Positions 13,664 through 22,198 are shown, counted from the stretch's first letter. The stretch is DNA of 40,605 nucleotides from Acidobacteriota bacterium (GCA_022826825.1 JAJDUD010000055.1:1-40605), one strand, 5' to 3'. Translations and numbers: made by a program. The notes: generated from the letters alone by a model not told the origin.

Positions 13664-13965
13664 TCACGGGTGGTCCGCGACCTCCACGCGTCCGGCGATC
13701 CGGCACGGCTTCCGATGCCGGGTCCGGTAATCGTCGGTCTGGACATGGTCCGGGCGGACGCTTTTGCAGACAGCTTCCGGAAATCCGGGCGCCGGAACGC
13801 GCGTTCCATGCGAAGCACCACCCCGTCCCGCTCTCGGCCGAGCACGGAGGGTTCCGTGCGGGCGTGGGCCAGGAACTCCCGGATCTCCGTGAGGGATCGG
13901 AAGACGCCGCGAAACAGAGCCGGAACGGCGGGGAAGCGGGCTGCCCGCCGGCGCCATCGCATCAC
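13664..13965 (-). pseudogene. Probable remnant of an RNA-ligase-family protein C-terminus
   Basis: One frame gives ALFRGVFRSLTEIREFLAHA, then EPSVLGRERDGVVLRMERAF. After a shift near 13785 another frame gives CKSVRPDHVQTDDY and a stop at 13664-13666. The GVVLRM strand and the VRPxHVQTDxxW motif recall C-terminal ends of some RNA-ligase-like proteins. The nucleotidyl-transferase lysine region is missing. It is truncated and frameshifted, so not functional. The family call is from memory and moderate. Confidence 0.4.
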
Positions 13966-14050
13966 GCGACGGCACCACCGGAATGGGGCGCGCTCGCGAT
14001 GAGCGGCGGTCGGATCTGGAGTGTTTGCGGGCGACCCCGGCCGCGCGCCT

Positions 14051-14260
14051 TCAGGTCAGGCGCAGAGCGGCGAACAGGAGACCCGCGATGGCGACCTGAG
14101 CGATCAGCATCCGGTTGACGGCGCGTTCGAGGTCGGCCTTGGTCGCGAGTTCCGAGTCGGCCCGAGAAATCGCGGCGACGATGGCTTCCGCGTGGGCCTC
14201 TTGAATCCCGGCGCCCCTGAGCTTCTGGACGGTCTCGTGGGTGTCCAGCGTGTAAGCCAT
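14051..14260 (-). CDS. DUF1640-like short coiled-coil membrane protein
   Basis: The 69-residue product from ATG 14260 begins MAYTLDTHETVQKLRGAGIQ, continues with EAHAEAIVAAISRADSELATKADLE and ends in one hydrophobic helix (MLIAQVAIAGLLFAALRLT). This is the layout of small DUF1640 (CCDC90-like) proteins: conserved D-T-H/x-x-L-x-x-A/G-G, an alpha-helical stretch with TKADLE, and a C-terminal TM helix. It is shorter than usual because the central coiled coil is nearly absent. The open frame extends 11 codons upstream, but MAYTLDT is the family start. It lies inside the tmRNA-flanked segment. Function of the family in bacteria is unknown. Confidence 0.7.
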   Translation of the reverse strand: MAYTLDTHETVQKLRGAGIQEAHAEAIVAAISRADSELATKADLERAVNRMLIAQVAIAGLLFAALRLT

Positions 14261-14356
14261 GCATCCCATGATAGCGGTGGCGGCCGGGACCAACGCCGCG
14301 CTCGCAGGCGACCGTACGGCTGAGGGTATAGCCGCGACGAGTCTGAGGTTCGTCCA

Positions 14357-15457
14357 TCAGAAACCGATTTTCTCGTTGCGTAGATGTTGCGCCAGTTCTC
14401 TGCCGCGCCCCTTTCCTCGCAGCAGGTCGAGATAGACATGAACCGGGCTGGCGAACCAGATCCCGTTTACGAGCTCGCGAAACAACAGCTCACCCGGCGA
14501 CGGGAATTCAAGGACCACCAAGTTGGCTCCCTCATCCACCGCGCGGGCTCCCAACGCATGGAGCGCATCATCAAGCGTAGAACCGAGGGGGATTCGGCAG
14601 TGCACCCGGGAGAGGTGGGACAGGAAAGGCGCATAGTGCTGTCCCGCGGCTTCGCCGGTAATCGCGTACTCAACCTGATGTGCCCGGAAGGCAGCGGCGA
14701 TCTTCTCGACCAGTTCGTCCGCCTGGGTGAGCGGGACGTAGTAGCGGCTCGTTCGGGGCGGACGCACGCTCGGGAGTTGCTCCGCCCAGGCATCCAGCAG
14801 CCTTGAGGGTTCGTCCAACCAGCGTTGCTTGTTCGGACCCCGGCCGCGCGACCGCGCCCACTCGAGACGTTCCAGCTCGATCAGTACTTCGGAGGCGGTG
14901 GTCGGCGAGACGTGGGCGTTCGCGGCCAGTTCATGGACCCGAAACCAGTTGGGGTGCTCCAGGAGCAGGGCGTGCAGCGCCTGTGCTCGACGACCCGAGA
15001 ACAGGGACCGGACCGACCTGGTGAATCGCTTGGGTGGCGGTTTGTCCACGTGGATGTAGAGGCCCCGCGCCGGCACGAACAGGCTTCCGCCGCTGTCGAA
15101 GTAACCCACGCGCTCGTTCCTCAGGAGTTCCTTCGCTCCCGGGGAAATGGACTCTGCGACCAGGACGGGGATCAATTCCGGTGCGTTCGATTCCGGGTCC
15201 ACAGTGCGGCCGAGCTTGGTGAGGTACCAAAGCGCCTGACGGACGTCCCGAGGGTAGGAGTTCTTCTTCACTTCGACGAAGAGACTGAAGGCCATGCCTG
15301 CCACCTGGACGTCAATCCAGGCGTCACAGGGCCATCCCGATACAACCGGTGTCTCCTTGCTGCGCGCTGCGGTCACCTCCGGAAGGGCGTGGAGCGCGGC
15401 GAGGAACTGGTCCAGGAGTTGCCGTTCGTTGATGGCGTCTGTGGAGCGCAAGGACAT
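14357..15457 (-). CDS. Nuclease-like / HTH / AbiEi-like protein, standing alone
   Basis: Three parts in 366 residues. Residues 40-85 contain DAWIDVQV and FVEVKK (D49, E62-x-K64), a PD-(D/E)XK-like core. Residues 157-215 are a winged helix (RVHELAANAHVSPTTASEVL). Residues about 250-360 contain YAITGEAAGQHYAPF and a strand-rich segment resembling the C-terminal domain of AbiEi-type antitoxins. AbiEi normally pairs with an AbiEii nucleotidyltransferase toxin, but none is next to it. The protein may be a self-contained regulator or defence factor. Two repeated boxes upstream suggest autoregulation. It is the only clearly intact larger gene between the two tmRNA 3' ends and is likely island cargo. 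Confidence 0.65.
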   Translation of the reverse strand: MSLRSTDAINERQLLDQFLAALHALPEVTAARSKETPVVSGWPCDAWIDVQVAGMAFSLFVEVKKNSYPRDVRQALWYLTKLGRTVDPESNAPELIPVLVAESISPGAKELLRNERVGYFDSGGSLFVPARGLYIHVDKPPPKRFTRSVRSLFSGRRAQALHALLLEHPNWFRVHELAANAHVSPTTASEVLIELERLEWARSRGRGPNKQRWLDEPSRLLDAWAEQLPSVRPPRTSRYYVPLTQADELVEKIAAAFRAHQVEYAITGEAAGQHYAPFLSHLSRVHCRIPLGSTLDDALHALGARAVDEGANLVVLEFPSPGELLFRELVNGIWFASPVHVYLDLLRGKGRGRELAQHLRNEKIGF

Positions 15458-15462
15458 TGATT

Positions 15463-15524
15463 CGCTGAACAGCGACTAGCGTATATGCGCTTTCATTGCC
15501 ATATCCGCTGAACAGCAGATATGG
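15463..15524 (-). promoter_or_regulatory. Operator-like repeats upstream of the AbiEi-like gene
   Basis: The palindromic box CGCTGAACAGC(G/A) occurs at 15463-15474 and 15506-15517, 43 bp apart (about four helical turns). The distal box is enclosed by a perfect 7-bp inverted repeat CCATATC (15499-15505) / GATATGG (15518-15524). AbiEi proteins are known to bind inverted repeats in their own promoters, so these are good autoregulation candidates. No clear -35/-10 pair could be fixed. Confidence 0.5.
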
Positions 15525-15589
15525 CGTTTGTGTTCATGCTGCGGCGCAGCCCGGAGTCATCAGGACCAGTGTTTCGCGCTTCCGCGCGA

Positions 15590-15648
15590 TGCCGACCGGA
15601 GGTCGGCGGTCCAAGCCGGTACGCCACGGTGCCGGTCTGAAGACCGGC
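15590..15648. repeat. REP pair downstream of tmRNA, right copy of direct repeat
   Basis: Palindromes GCCGACCGGAGGTCGGC (15590-15606) and GCCGGTCTGAAGACCGGC (15631-15648) just beyond the tmRNA 3' end. Together with the tmRNA 3' half they repeat 12951-13209. The second may also act as transcription terminator of tmRNA. Confidence 0.75.
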
Positions 15649-15666
15649 GGTCCCTACAGTCCCAAG

Positions 15667-16037
15667 TGGTGGAGGCGGCGGGAATCGAACCCGCGTCCGA
15701 AAGCCTTCGACAACGACGTCTACATGCGTATCCGGGTTGTGGCGGGAACCCGCGCCCGGAGGCGCCTTTCCCTGTTTCGGCCCCGCGGCGCATCAACCCG
15801 GCGAATCGCGCCGTAGGACCTATCCCTGAGTCTCACCGGCGGCTCGGGAGGACCGCCGGCCAAGCCCGCCTGGTCGACGTCCTTTCCCGCCCGGCAGGCG
15901 TGGTCAGGAAGGACGTGGCTTAAGCAGCCAGTGCCAGATCAGTGTTGGCTTTTTTGGTTTTTCCACCGTTTGCGGGAGATGGAACCCCGACATGCAGTCG
16001 TTGCTTCATGTACCTTCGTCGAACCCAGTACGCCCCC
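15667..16037 (-). ncRNA. ssrA: Transfer-messenger RNA (tmRNA)
   Basis: Complete 371-nt tmRNA. The 5' end GGGGGCG (16037-16031) pairs with CGCCTCC before the 3' ACCA, giving the acceptor stem with the G3-U alanine identity pair. GGTTCGATTCC is the T arm, and CCA is encoded (15667-15669). The tag frame at 15973-15923 reads ANGGKTKKANTDLALAA with resume codon GCA and a TAA stop (15920-15922); the ALAA end is the protease signal. tmRNA rescues stalled ribosomes with SmpB. Its 3' half is duplicated at 13018-13209. Confidence 0.95.
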
Positions 16038-16545
16038 TCCTCGCGCGAGTCAGGCGGCAATTCCGAGGCCGAAAACCGGCCCCGGATCCCGGTGGGGACA
16101 GTTGCCCCGCACTCAGAACCGCGTCGCGAATCGGCTAGGATTGTAGCAGCCTGTGAATGACCTCTCGCGGCCTTCGACCGGCGATGCATACCGGCTTCTA
16201 CGGTCCCCCACCGGGAGGAACGCGCGTGATCGGGTCTTGCTGGACACCCCCTCGATCATGAAGAGCGCGGCGCCATCGGGGCGGGTTTCGCGCTCCCGCG
16301 CGATGCCGACCGGAGGTCGGCGTTCCAAGCCGGCAGCGCCATTGGGGCGGGGTTCCGCTACGGTGCGGTCTGGTGTGGTGCGTTTCGCGCGCTGTGCGCG
16401 CGATGCCGACCGGAGGTCGGCGTTCCAAGCCGGCGGCGCTATCGGGGCGGGTAGCGATACGCGCTCCGCCCGCCTTCGGCGGGCTGTGCCGACCGGAGGT
16501 CGGCGTTCCAAGCCGGCGGCGCCATCGCGGCGCTTCCCTGCGGGC
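16038..16545. repeat. Three REP units before the lytic transglycosylase gene
   Basis: GCCGACCGGAGGTCGGC occurs at 16305-16321, 16405-16421 and 16498-16514, each followed by GTTCCAAGCCGGC and preceded by similar G/C-rich joints, so the unit is a loose 93-100-bp tandem repeat. All three are free of stops in the frame of the downstream gene, which extends its open frame to 16153. The tmRNA promoter must lie near 16045-16090 but no clear boxes were seen. Confidence 0.75.
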
Positions 16546-18765
16546 GTGCTTCCCGCCGCCGGAGCCTTCGCCCTCTTCCTGGCGATTCCGGCTGCCGGCG
16601 CCCCGGCGCAGACGCCGGAGGCGTTCTCCGGGATTCCGTGGGAGGCGCTGGAGGAGCTGCCGGACGGGTTGGCGGCGGTACGGGGGGAGGCGACGATCTC
16701 GTCGCGGACGGACCGGCAGAAGGCGCTGGCGGCGATTGCGGATGACGCCGCCCTTTCGGCGCGGGCCCGGGCGTCGGCCTCGTACCGGCTGGGGGCGGAT
16801 GCGCTGCGGCGGGGCCGGTGGACGGAAGCGGAGAAGCGGCTGACTGCGCCGGAACTGGCGGGGAGCGAGCTGACGGCGGACGCGTTGCACCTGCTTGGCA
16901 GGAGCCTTCCCGGGGTGCGCCGGCGGGACGGGATCGCGCTGTTGCGGCGGGTGCTGGAGGAGTTCCCGGAGTACGGGGACCGGCGCCGCCTGCGGTTCGA
17001 TCTGGGACGGCGGCTGGCGCGGGCCGGAGAACGGGAAGAGGCGCTGGTCCACCTGGACGCGGCGGTTGCCGAGGGGGGCTTCACGCTGCGGGGTGAGGCG
17101 CTGGCCGCGAAGGCGGCGGCGCTGGAGCGGCTGGGGCGGCGTGAGGAGGCGGCGCGGGCGCTGGAGATCCTCTACTACGACATGCCGACGCATGGGGAGT
17201 CGCTTCCCGCGGGGCGGCAGCTCTCGACGCTCTACAAGCGGAGCGACGTTAAGACCCCTTCGGCGGCCGAGAAGTACCCGCGGGCGATGCGGCGGGCGGC
17301 GGGGTTCGCGCGGGCCGGGAACCACCGGAGGGCGCACGAGAACTACCTGGAGGTCGCGCGGCGGTTCGCCTCGGCGGCGGACAGCGAGCTGGTGCGGCTG
17401 CGGATCGGGGTGGCGGAACACCACCGGCGGCGGCTGAGCGCCTCGCTGCGCACGCTGGCGCGCATCCAGCGGCCGGACCTGCTGCCGGAGGCGCTCTACT
17501 ACCGGGGCGAGTCGCTGCGGCGCCTCGAACGGCGGACGACCCAGCAGCGCGTCCTCGAGGAACTGCTGGCGCTCGAGCAGGAACACCCGTTCGGGGAACG
17601 GGCGCTCTACAGCATGGCCCGCGCGCAGCTCGCGAGGAACGACCGGGTGGCCGCGCTGCCGTTCCTCGCCCGGCTGGCCGAGGCGTATCCGACCGGCCAG
17701 CACGGCCTCTTCGCCCGCTGGCACGTCCTCTGGGACCGCTACCGCAACGGGGATCTCGACGGGACGGCGGAGGCGTTCGAACGCGCGGCGCGGGAGAACC
17801 CCGGCGAGTTCATGGCCGGCCAGTTCCTCTACTTCGCCGGCCGCTCGCGGGAGCGGACGGGGGATCCGGACGGCGCGGCGGGGCTCTACCGGGAGGTCTT
17901 CGTCGGCTACCAGAACTCGTTCTACGGGCGGATGGCGGCGGAACGCCTCGAGGCGATGGGCCGGGCGGAGGACCTCGCCAACCCGCTGAGCGAACCGCAC
18001 CGGCTGCTCGAGAAGTTCCGGGTCCGGCGGGCGGCGGAGGCGGCGCGGATCGAGGAGCTCTACGCCGCCGGGTACGCCGAGCGGGCGCGGGACGCGGCGC
18101 TGGCCGCCGCCCGGCGCGGGCTGCCCGACGACGCGGCGTTCGAGGCGATGCGCGCCTGGCTGCTCGCCGACGACAACAAGGCCGTCCAGGCCATCCAGGC
18201 GCTCCGGCGCGCCGCGCCGTTCCACACCTCCGCCGCCGGGGAGGCCCTGCCCGACGCCTGGTGGCGCATCCTCTATCCGCTGGGCTTCGAGGAGCGGATC
18301 CAGGAGCGCTCCGGCCACTGGAAGCTCGACCCCTACCTGGTCGCGTCGCTCATCCGGCAGGAGTCGGTGTTCGTCCCCCGCACCCGCTCGCCGGTCGGGG
18401 CGCGCGGGCTGATGCAGGTCATGCCGGCGACCGGCCGGGCGCTCGCCCGGCTCGAAGGGGTCAGCTACCGCACCTCGCGGCTCTACGACCCCGGCGTGAG
18501 CATCCGCTTCGGGACGCGCTACCTCCGCCAGCTCCTCGACCGGTTCGCGGAGCGGCCGGAGCTGGCGCTCGCCGGCTACAACGCCGGCCCGCACCGGGTG
18601 CGGGACTGGACCGACATGGACATGGGGATCCCGGCCGAGGTGTTCATCGAGGAGATCCCGTTCACCGAGACGCGCAACTACGTGAAGCTGATCCTGCGGA
18701 ACGAGAAGATCTACCGCCGGCTGTATCCGGAACTCGGCAAGACGGACAAGGCGGCCGGGCAGTGA
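16546..18765 (+). CDS. slt: Soluble lytic transglycosylase (Slt-type, GH23) with TPR-like N-terminus
   Basis: The enzyme cleaves peptidoglycan glycan strands in the periplasm, forming 1,6-anhydro-muropeptides. From the GTG at 16546 the product has 739 residues. A hydrophobic Ala-rich segment (about 1-22) is a probable signal peptide. A long superhelical region of TPR-like repeats follows. The catalytic domain occupies about 590-725, with catalytic E606 in IRQESVF, then GARGLMQVMPAT and AGYNAGP. The open frame goes back to 16153 with translated REP repeats (MPTGGRRSKPA type); I prefer the start just before the signal peptide, but neither candidate has a ribosome binding site and an upstream start (16153 or 16258) cannot be excluded. 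Overlaps the next gene by 4 nt (GTGA). Confidence 0.85.
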   Translation: MLPAAGAFALFLAIPAAGAPAQTPEAFSGIPWEALEELPDGLAAVRGEATISSRTDRQKALAAIADDAALSARARASASYRLGADALRRGRWTEAEKRLTAPELAGSELTADALHLLGRSLPGVRRRDGIALLRRVLEEFPEYGDRRRLRFDLGRRLARAGEREEALVHLDAAVAEGGFTLRGEALAAKAAALERLGRREEAARALEILYYDMPTHGESLPAGRQLSTLYKRSDVKTPSAAEKYPRAMRRAAGFARAGNHRRAHENYLEVARRFASAADSELVRLRIGVAEHHRRRLSASLRTLARIQRPDLLPEALYYRGESLRRLERRTTQQRVLEELLALEQEHPFGERALYSMARAQLARNDRVAALPFLARLAEAYPTGQHGLFARWHVLWDRYRNGDLDGTAEAFERAARENPGEFMAGQFLYFAGRSRERTGDPDGAAGLYREVFVGYQNSFYGRMAAERLEAMGRAEDLANPLSEPHRLLEKFRVRRAAEAARIEELYAAGYAERARDAALAAARRGLPDDAAFEAMRAWLLADDNKAVQAIQALRRAAPFHTSAAGEALPDAWWRILYPLGFEERIQERSGHWKLDPYLVASLIRQESVFVPRTRSPVGARGLMQVMPATGRALARLEGVSYRTSRLYDPGVSIRFGTRYLRQLLDRFAERPELALAGYNAGPHRVRDWTDMDMGIPAEVFIEEIPFTETRNYVKLILRNEKIYRRLYPELGKTDKAAGQ

Positions 18766-19937
18766 GCGAGACGGTGGCCGCGCGGCGCCGCGGCAGCCGG
18801 AAGGCGGCGCAGTTCACCGAGTCGGTGATCCGCGAGATGACCCGGCTCTCGATGCAGTACGGCGGCGTGAACCTCGCGCAGGGATTCCCGGACTTCCCGG
18901 CCCCCGCCGAGATCAAGGAGGCCGCCGTCGAGGCCATCCGCCGGGACATCAACCAGTACGCGATCACCTGGGGCGCCAAGTCGCTGCGCGACGCGCTCGC
19001 CGAGCGCTACCGGGCGCTCTACGGCATGGACGTGGACCCCGAGCGGAACTTCACGGTGGCCTGCGGCTCGACCGAGGCCATGATCGCCACGATGCTGGCG
19101 GTGGTGGACCCGGGCGAGGAGGTCATCGTCTTCGAGCCGTTTTACGAGAACTACGGGCCGGACACCATCCTCTCGGGGGCGGTGCCGCGCTACGTGCGCC
19201 TGCACGAGCCGGACTGGACGTTCGACGAGGACGAGCTGCGGGCGGCCGTCAACGAACGCACCCGGGCGGTCATCGTGAACAGCCCGCAGAACCCGAGCGG
19301 CAAGGTGTTCAGCGAGCGGGAGCTGTCGCGGATCGCGGCGCTCTGCACCGAGCACGACCTGATCGCCTTCACCGACGAGATCTACGAGTTCATCACCTAC
19401 GACGGCGCCCGGCACATTCCGATCGCGACGCTCCCCGGGATGGCGGACCGGACGGTGACCATCAGCGGGTTGTCCAAGTCGTACTCGGTGACCGGCTGGC
19501 GGGTCGGCTGGACGGTGGCCAGCGAGGACCTGAGCGCCGCCATCCGCAAGGTGCACGACTTCCTGACGGTGGGCGCGGCCGCTCCGTTGCAGGAGGCGGG
19601 GGCGGCGGCGCTCCGGCTTCCGGAGAGCTACTACGAGGAGCTGCGGACGGGATACGAGGAGCGGCGCGACCTCATGGTGTCCGGGCTGACCGAGGTCGGC
19701 TTCCGGTGTTTCGAGCCCGGCGGCGCCTACTACGTGATGACGGATATCTCGGACTTCGGCTTCCCGGACGACGTGGCCTTCGCCGAGCACCTCGTGAAGA
19801 CGGTGGGCGTGGCCGCGGTGCCGGGGTCGAGCTTCTACGCCGATCCCGCGGCGGGCAGCCAGCGGCTCCGGTTCACCTTCTGCAAGAACCGGGAAACGCT
19901 GGTGGAGGCTGTCGAGCGGCTCCGGCGACTCCGTTGA
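18762..19937 (+). CDS. PLP-dependent aminotransferase, class I fold
   Basis: A 391-residue cytoplasmic enzyme of fold type I. NLAQGFPDFPAP at the N-terminus, ACGSTEAMIATMLA, NSPQNPSGKVF, FTDEIYEFITYD and SGLSKSYSVTGWRVG with the PLP lysine at K239 give the usual series. The QGFPDF start and the full pattern are closest to kynurenine/glutamine/methionine aminotransferases (KAT/YbdL subgroup) rather than aspartate aminotransferase; the substrate is inferred. The GTG start overlaps the stop of the transglycosylase gene, and its own stop overlaps the next start (TTGA), so the three genes form one operon though their functions look unrelated. Confidence 0.85.
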   Translation: MSETVAARRRGSRKAAQFTESVIREMTRLSMQYGGVNLAQGFPDFPAPAEIKEAAVEAIRRDINQYAITWGAKSLRDALAERYRALYGMDVDPERNFTVACGSTEAMIATMLAVVDPGEEVIVFEPFYENYGPDTILSGAVPRYVRLHEPDWTFDEDELRAAVNERTRAVIVNSPQNPSGKVFSERELSRIAALCTEHDLIAFTDEIYEFITYDGARHIPIATLPGMADRTVTISGLSKSYSVTGWRVGWTVASEDLSAAIRKVHDFLTVGAAAPLQEAGAAALRLPESYYEELRTGYEERRDLMVSGLTEVGFRCFEPGGAYYVMTDISDFGFPDDVAFAEHLVKTVGVAAVPGSSFYADPAAGSQRLRFTFCKNRETLVEAVERLRRLR

Positions 19938-21964
19938 ACCGCCGGGTTTTCGCGGCTTCGCTGGCGGTCTGGGCCGCGGCGGCGTCGGCTGGGTGGGCGC
20001 AGCCGCCGGGTGACGGGGAGCACGCGGAGGCGCGGCGTCTGCTGGAGGGTGGCGACGGGGATGGGGCGCTCGAGAGCGCTTTCGCCGCGGTGACCCGCTC
20101 CGACCATTTCGAGCCGACCGACTGGAGCCAGGAGATCCCGGAGGGGCGGATCGTCCTCGACGAGTTCACCGGGGCGGCGAACGCGGCGTACCGGCTGCGG
20201 CGGGCGGCGTACCGGGTGACGCTGGGCGACGCGCTGGCCGCCACCGGGGACGCGACGGGGGCGGCGCGGGAGTACCGGCGCGCGATCGCGCTGGACCCGC
20301 GGGCGGAGACGTGGCGGCGGGTCGCCGATCTGCCGGGGACGCCGCTGGCCGAGCGCGTCGATGCGCTTTTGCGGTCTTGGGCGCGGTCCGGGGGGTCGGA
20401 CCGGGAGGCGCTGGAGTTGCTGCGGGGGACCGGCGCCTTCCGGACCGAGAACGGGCTGGCCGCGGCGCTCGACCGGTTCCGCTTCCGGGCCCCCGAGACC
20501 TCGCGGCGGCGTCCGCCGGAGGGGACGACCCCCTACGAGGGGACCTTCCCGAGCCTGTCGCTGGCGGTCGAAGGGGGCATCTGGTCGAGCGAGCGTTCGT
20601 TCGGGGAGGGACGGCCGCTCGTCCTCTACTTCCCGGCGGACGGCTGCCCCCGCTGCGGCGAGGTGCTGGACGAACTGCAGAACGCGCTCCGGGGGCAGCC
20701 CGCGGACGTGATCGCCGCGGTGTCCGACGCCGACCTCGCCATCCTGAACCGGATCGCCGGGTTGACGGGGGCCGGGTTCTTCGTGCCGGAGCCGCAGTCG
20801 GCGTCGGCGCGGTCGAGGATCCGGGAGCGCCCCATCGGCCACGTCGTCCGCCGGGACACCGTGGACTTCCGGCCCGGCGCGGACGCCGGCGGGACGCTCT
20901 GGCTGGCGGCGCGGGCGGGGCTCTCCGTGTGGCGTCTGCCCCTGGGCGGCGGTTCGGTCCGCCGCGACCTGACCGCGCTGTTCCGGTTCCTCGACGACTC
21001 CCCGGTCGAGGGCAGCGGCGCGCCGCTGGTGGAGGTCCCGGACGACCCCGGGGCGATGATCGAGGTCCTCCGCGGGCTCGCGGCCGGCGCCGAGCCGGTG
21101 GGGGACATCGAGGACCGCCTGCTGAACGCGGTCCGCAGCACTTTGCGGGGGGCGAGCGACCCGGCGGCGCGCGGGGTTTCGTTGCTCCGGGCCGCTTCCG
21201 GGCTCGAGGCCGGGGACGCGGCCCGGCTCGCGCTCCTGACGCGGATCGTCCCCCGCTTCGGCGAGCGTCTCCTCCAGGCGGCGCAGGCGCTCGACGCGGA
21301 CGTGGTGCGGGCCATCCCCGGCGGGCGGATGCGGGTCGCGGCGGTCGGGGAGTCCTTCGTCATCCAGCGGGACTACGAGGGAGCGGACGGGACGGCGCTC
21401 GTGCTGTCGGCCGTCGTCCGGCCGGGAGATCCGGGCGAACTCGAGGTGCTCGAGATCGTCCCCGGACGCGCGGCGAGCGTGACCGCCCGCGAGGAGGGGC
21501 TGGTCTTCGTCCGCGAGCGGCCCGACGGGGAGGCCTGCCTCGCGTGGGGCCCCCCCGGCGGCCCCTTCGAGGAGGACTGCACCGCCGACTTCCATGACGG
21601 AGCGGTCGTCGTCTCCCGGAACCAGCTCGTGGGCGGCAGCGACCCCGGCGAGCCGAGCTACCGCGTGCGGGTGGACGGCGGCGCAGAAGCCCCCGAGGTC
21701 GCGGCGCTGACCGAAGCGCTGGCCGCGTTCGCCGCCGGCGAGCTGAATGCGGCAGACACGGCCTTCACCCGCGCCGCGGCCGCCATCGGACCCGGCTCAC
21801 CCCTCGACATGGCGGCGGTCCGCTTCAACCTCGCCCTCGTGGCGGAGGCGCGCGGCGACCGCGAGGAAGCGCTAGCCACCCTCCAGGCAATCGGCGACGC
21901 CACCTTCCCAGGCGTCCTCGAGGAGGCGATCCGCCGCCTCTACCGCGCCGGCGAACAGCGCTAA
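19934..21964 (+). CDS. Secreted protein with TPR segments and thioredoxin-like CxxC
   Basis: A 676-residue exported protein of unknown function. Start is a TTG overlapping the aminotransferase stop, directly followed by a signal peptide (NRRVFAASLAVWAAAASAGWAQ). A TPR-like pair (about 25-125) comes first. The middle has a thioredoxin-fold feel around LVLYFPADGCPRCGEVLDEL with a CPRC motif (about residue 240), suggesting thiol redox or metal binding. The long central part is Asp/Gly/Arg-rich without a family I recognise. The last 90 residues return to helical TPR-like repeats. Its last 30 or so codons are duplicated twice downstream, at 22063-22162 and 23656-23738. Confidence 0.7.
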   Translation: MNRRVFAASLAVWAAAASAGWAQPPGDGEHAEARRLLEGGDGDGALESAFAAVTRSDHFEPTDWSQEIPEGRIVLDEFTGAANAAYRLRRAAYRVTLGDALAATGDATGAAREYRRAIALDPRAETWRRVADLPGTPLAERVDALLRSWARSGGSDREALELLRGTGAFRTENGLAAALDRFRFRAPETSRRRPPEGTTPYEGTFPSLSLAVEGGIWSSERSFGEGRPLVLYFPADGCPRCGEVLDELQNALRGQPADVIAAVSDADLAILNRIAGLTGAGFFVPEPQSASARSRIRERPIGHVVRRDTVDFRPGADAGGTLWLAARAGLSVWRLPLGGGSVRRDLTALFRFLDDSPVEGSGAPLVEVPDDPGAMIEVLRGLAAGAEPVGDIEDRLLNAVRSTLRGASDPAARGVSLLRAASGLEAGDAARLALLTRIVPRFGERLLQAAQALDADVVRAIPGGRMRVAAVGESFVIQRDYEGADGTALVLSAVVRPGDPGELEVLEIVPGRAASVTAREEGLVFVRERPDGEACLAWGPPGGPFEEDCTADFHDGAVVVSRNQLVGGSDPGEPSYRVRVDGGAEAPEVAALTEALAAFAAGELNAADTAFTRAAAAIGPGSPLDMAAVRFNLALVAEARGDREEALATLQAIGDATFPGVLEEAIRRLYRAGEQR

Positions 21965-21983
21965 CCGCGCAACGCCTGGGAAC

Positions 21984-22001
21984 GCCGGTCTTCAGACCGG
22001 C
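21984..22001. repeat. REP-like palindrome
   Basis: GCCGGTCTTCAGACCGGC, 20 nt after the stop of the preceding gene. It may also act as its terminator. It is followed by a short CGGCCCGCAGGGCCG palindrome that is repeated after 22198. Confidence 0.8.
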
Positions 22002-22062
22002 ACGCGGCCCGCAGGGCCGCAAGCGGCTCAACGCGGCTACGCGAGATGGGCGCACACGGCTT

Positions 22063-22162
22063 GGAAGCGCTCGCCGCCCTCCAGGCGATCGGCGACGCGA
22101 CCTTCCCAAGCGTGCTGGAAGAGGCGATCCGCCGCCTCTACCAGGCCGGCGAAGGGCGCTGA
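22063..22162 (+). pseudogene. Duplicated 3' end of the 19934-21964 gene (first extra copy)
   Basis: Encodes ALAALQAIGDATFPSVLEEA followed by IRRLYQAGEGR and a stop, against ALATLQAIGDATFPGVLEEA and IRRLYRAGEQR in the parent. The duplication goes on past the stop through a GGGAACGCC lead, a REP (22182-22198) and CGGCCCGCAGGGCCG. No start or upstream coding is attached, so it is only a gene end. The rest of the gap up to 22320 shows no gene. Confidence 0.85.
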
Positions 22163-22181
22163 TACCGCAACGGCTGGGAAC

Positions 22182-22198
22182 GCCGACCTCCGGTCGGC
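22182..22198. repeat. REP-like palindrome
   Basis: GCCGACCTCCGGTCGGC within the duplicated downstream block; equivalent in position to 21984-22001 but a different stem sequence. Confidence 0.85.

Noticed and set aside
13664..13965. HigB toxin upstream of the broken HigA
   Set aside because: Neither frame shows HigB motifs; the VRPxHVQTD segment fits an RNA-ligase-like end better.
16198..18594. 798-codon minus-strand frame opposite the lytic transglycosylase
   Set aside because: The plus strand has catalytic motifs of the GH23 family; the reverse frame is compositional shadow.
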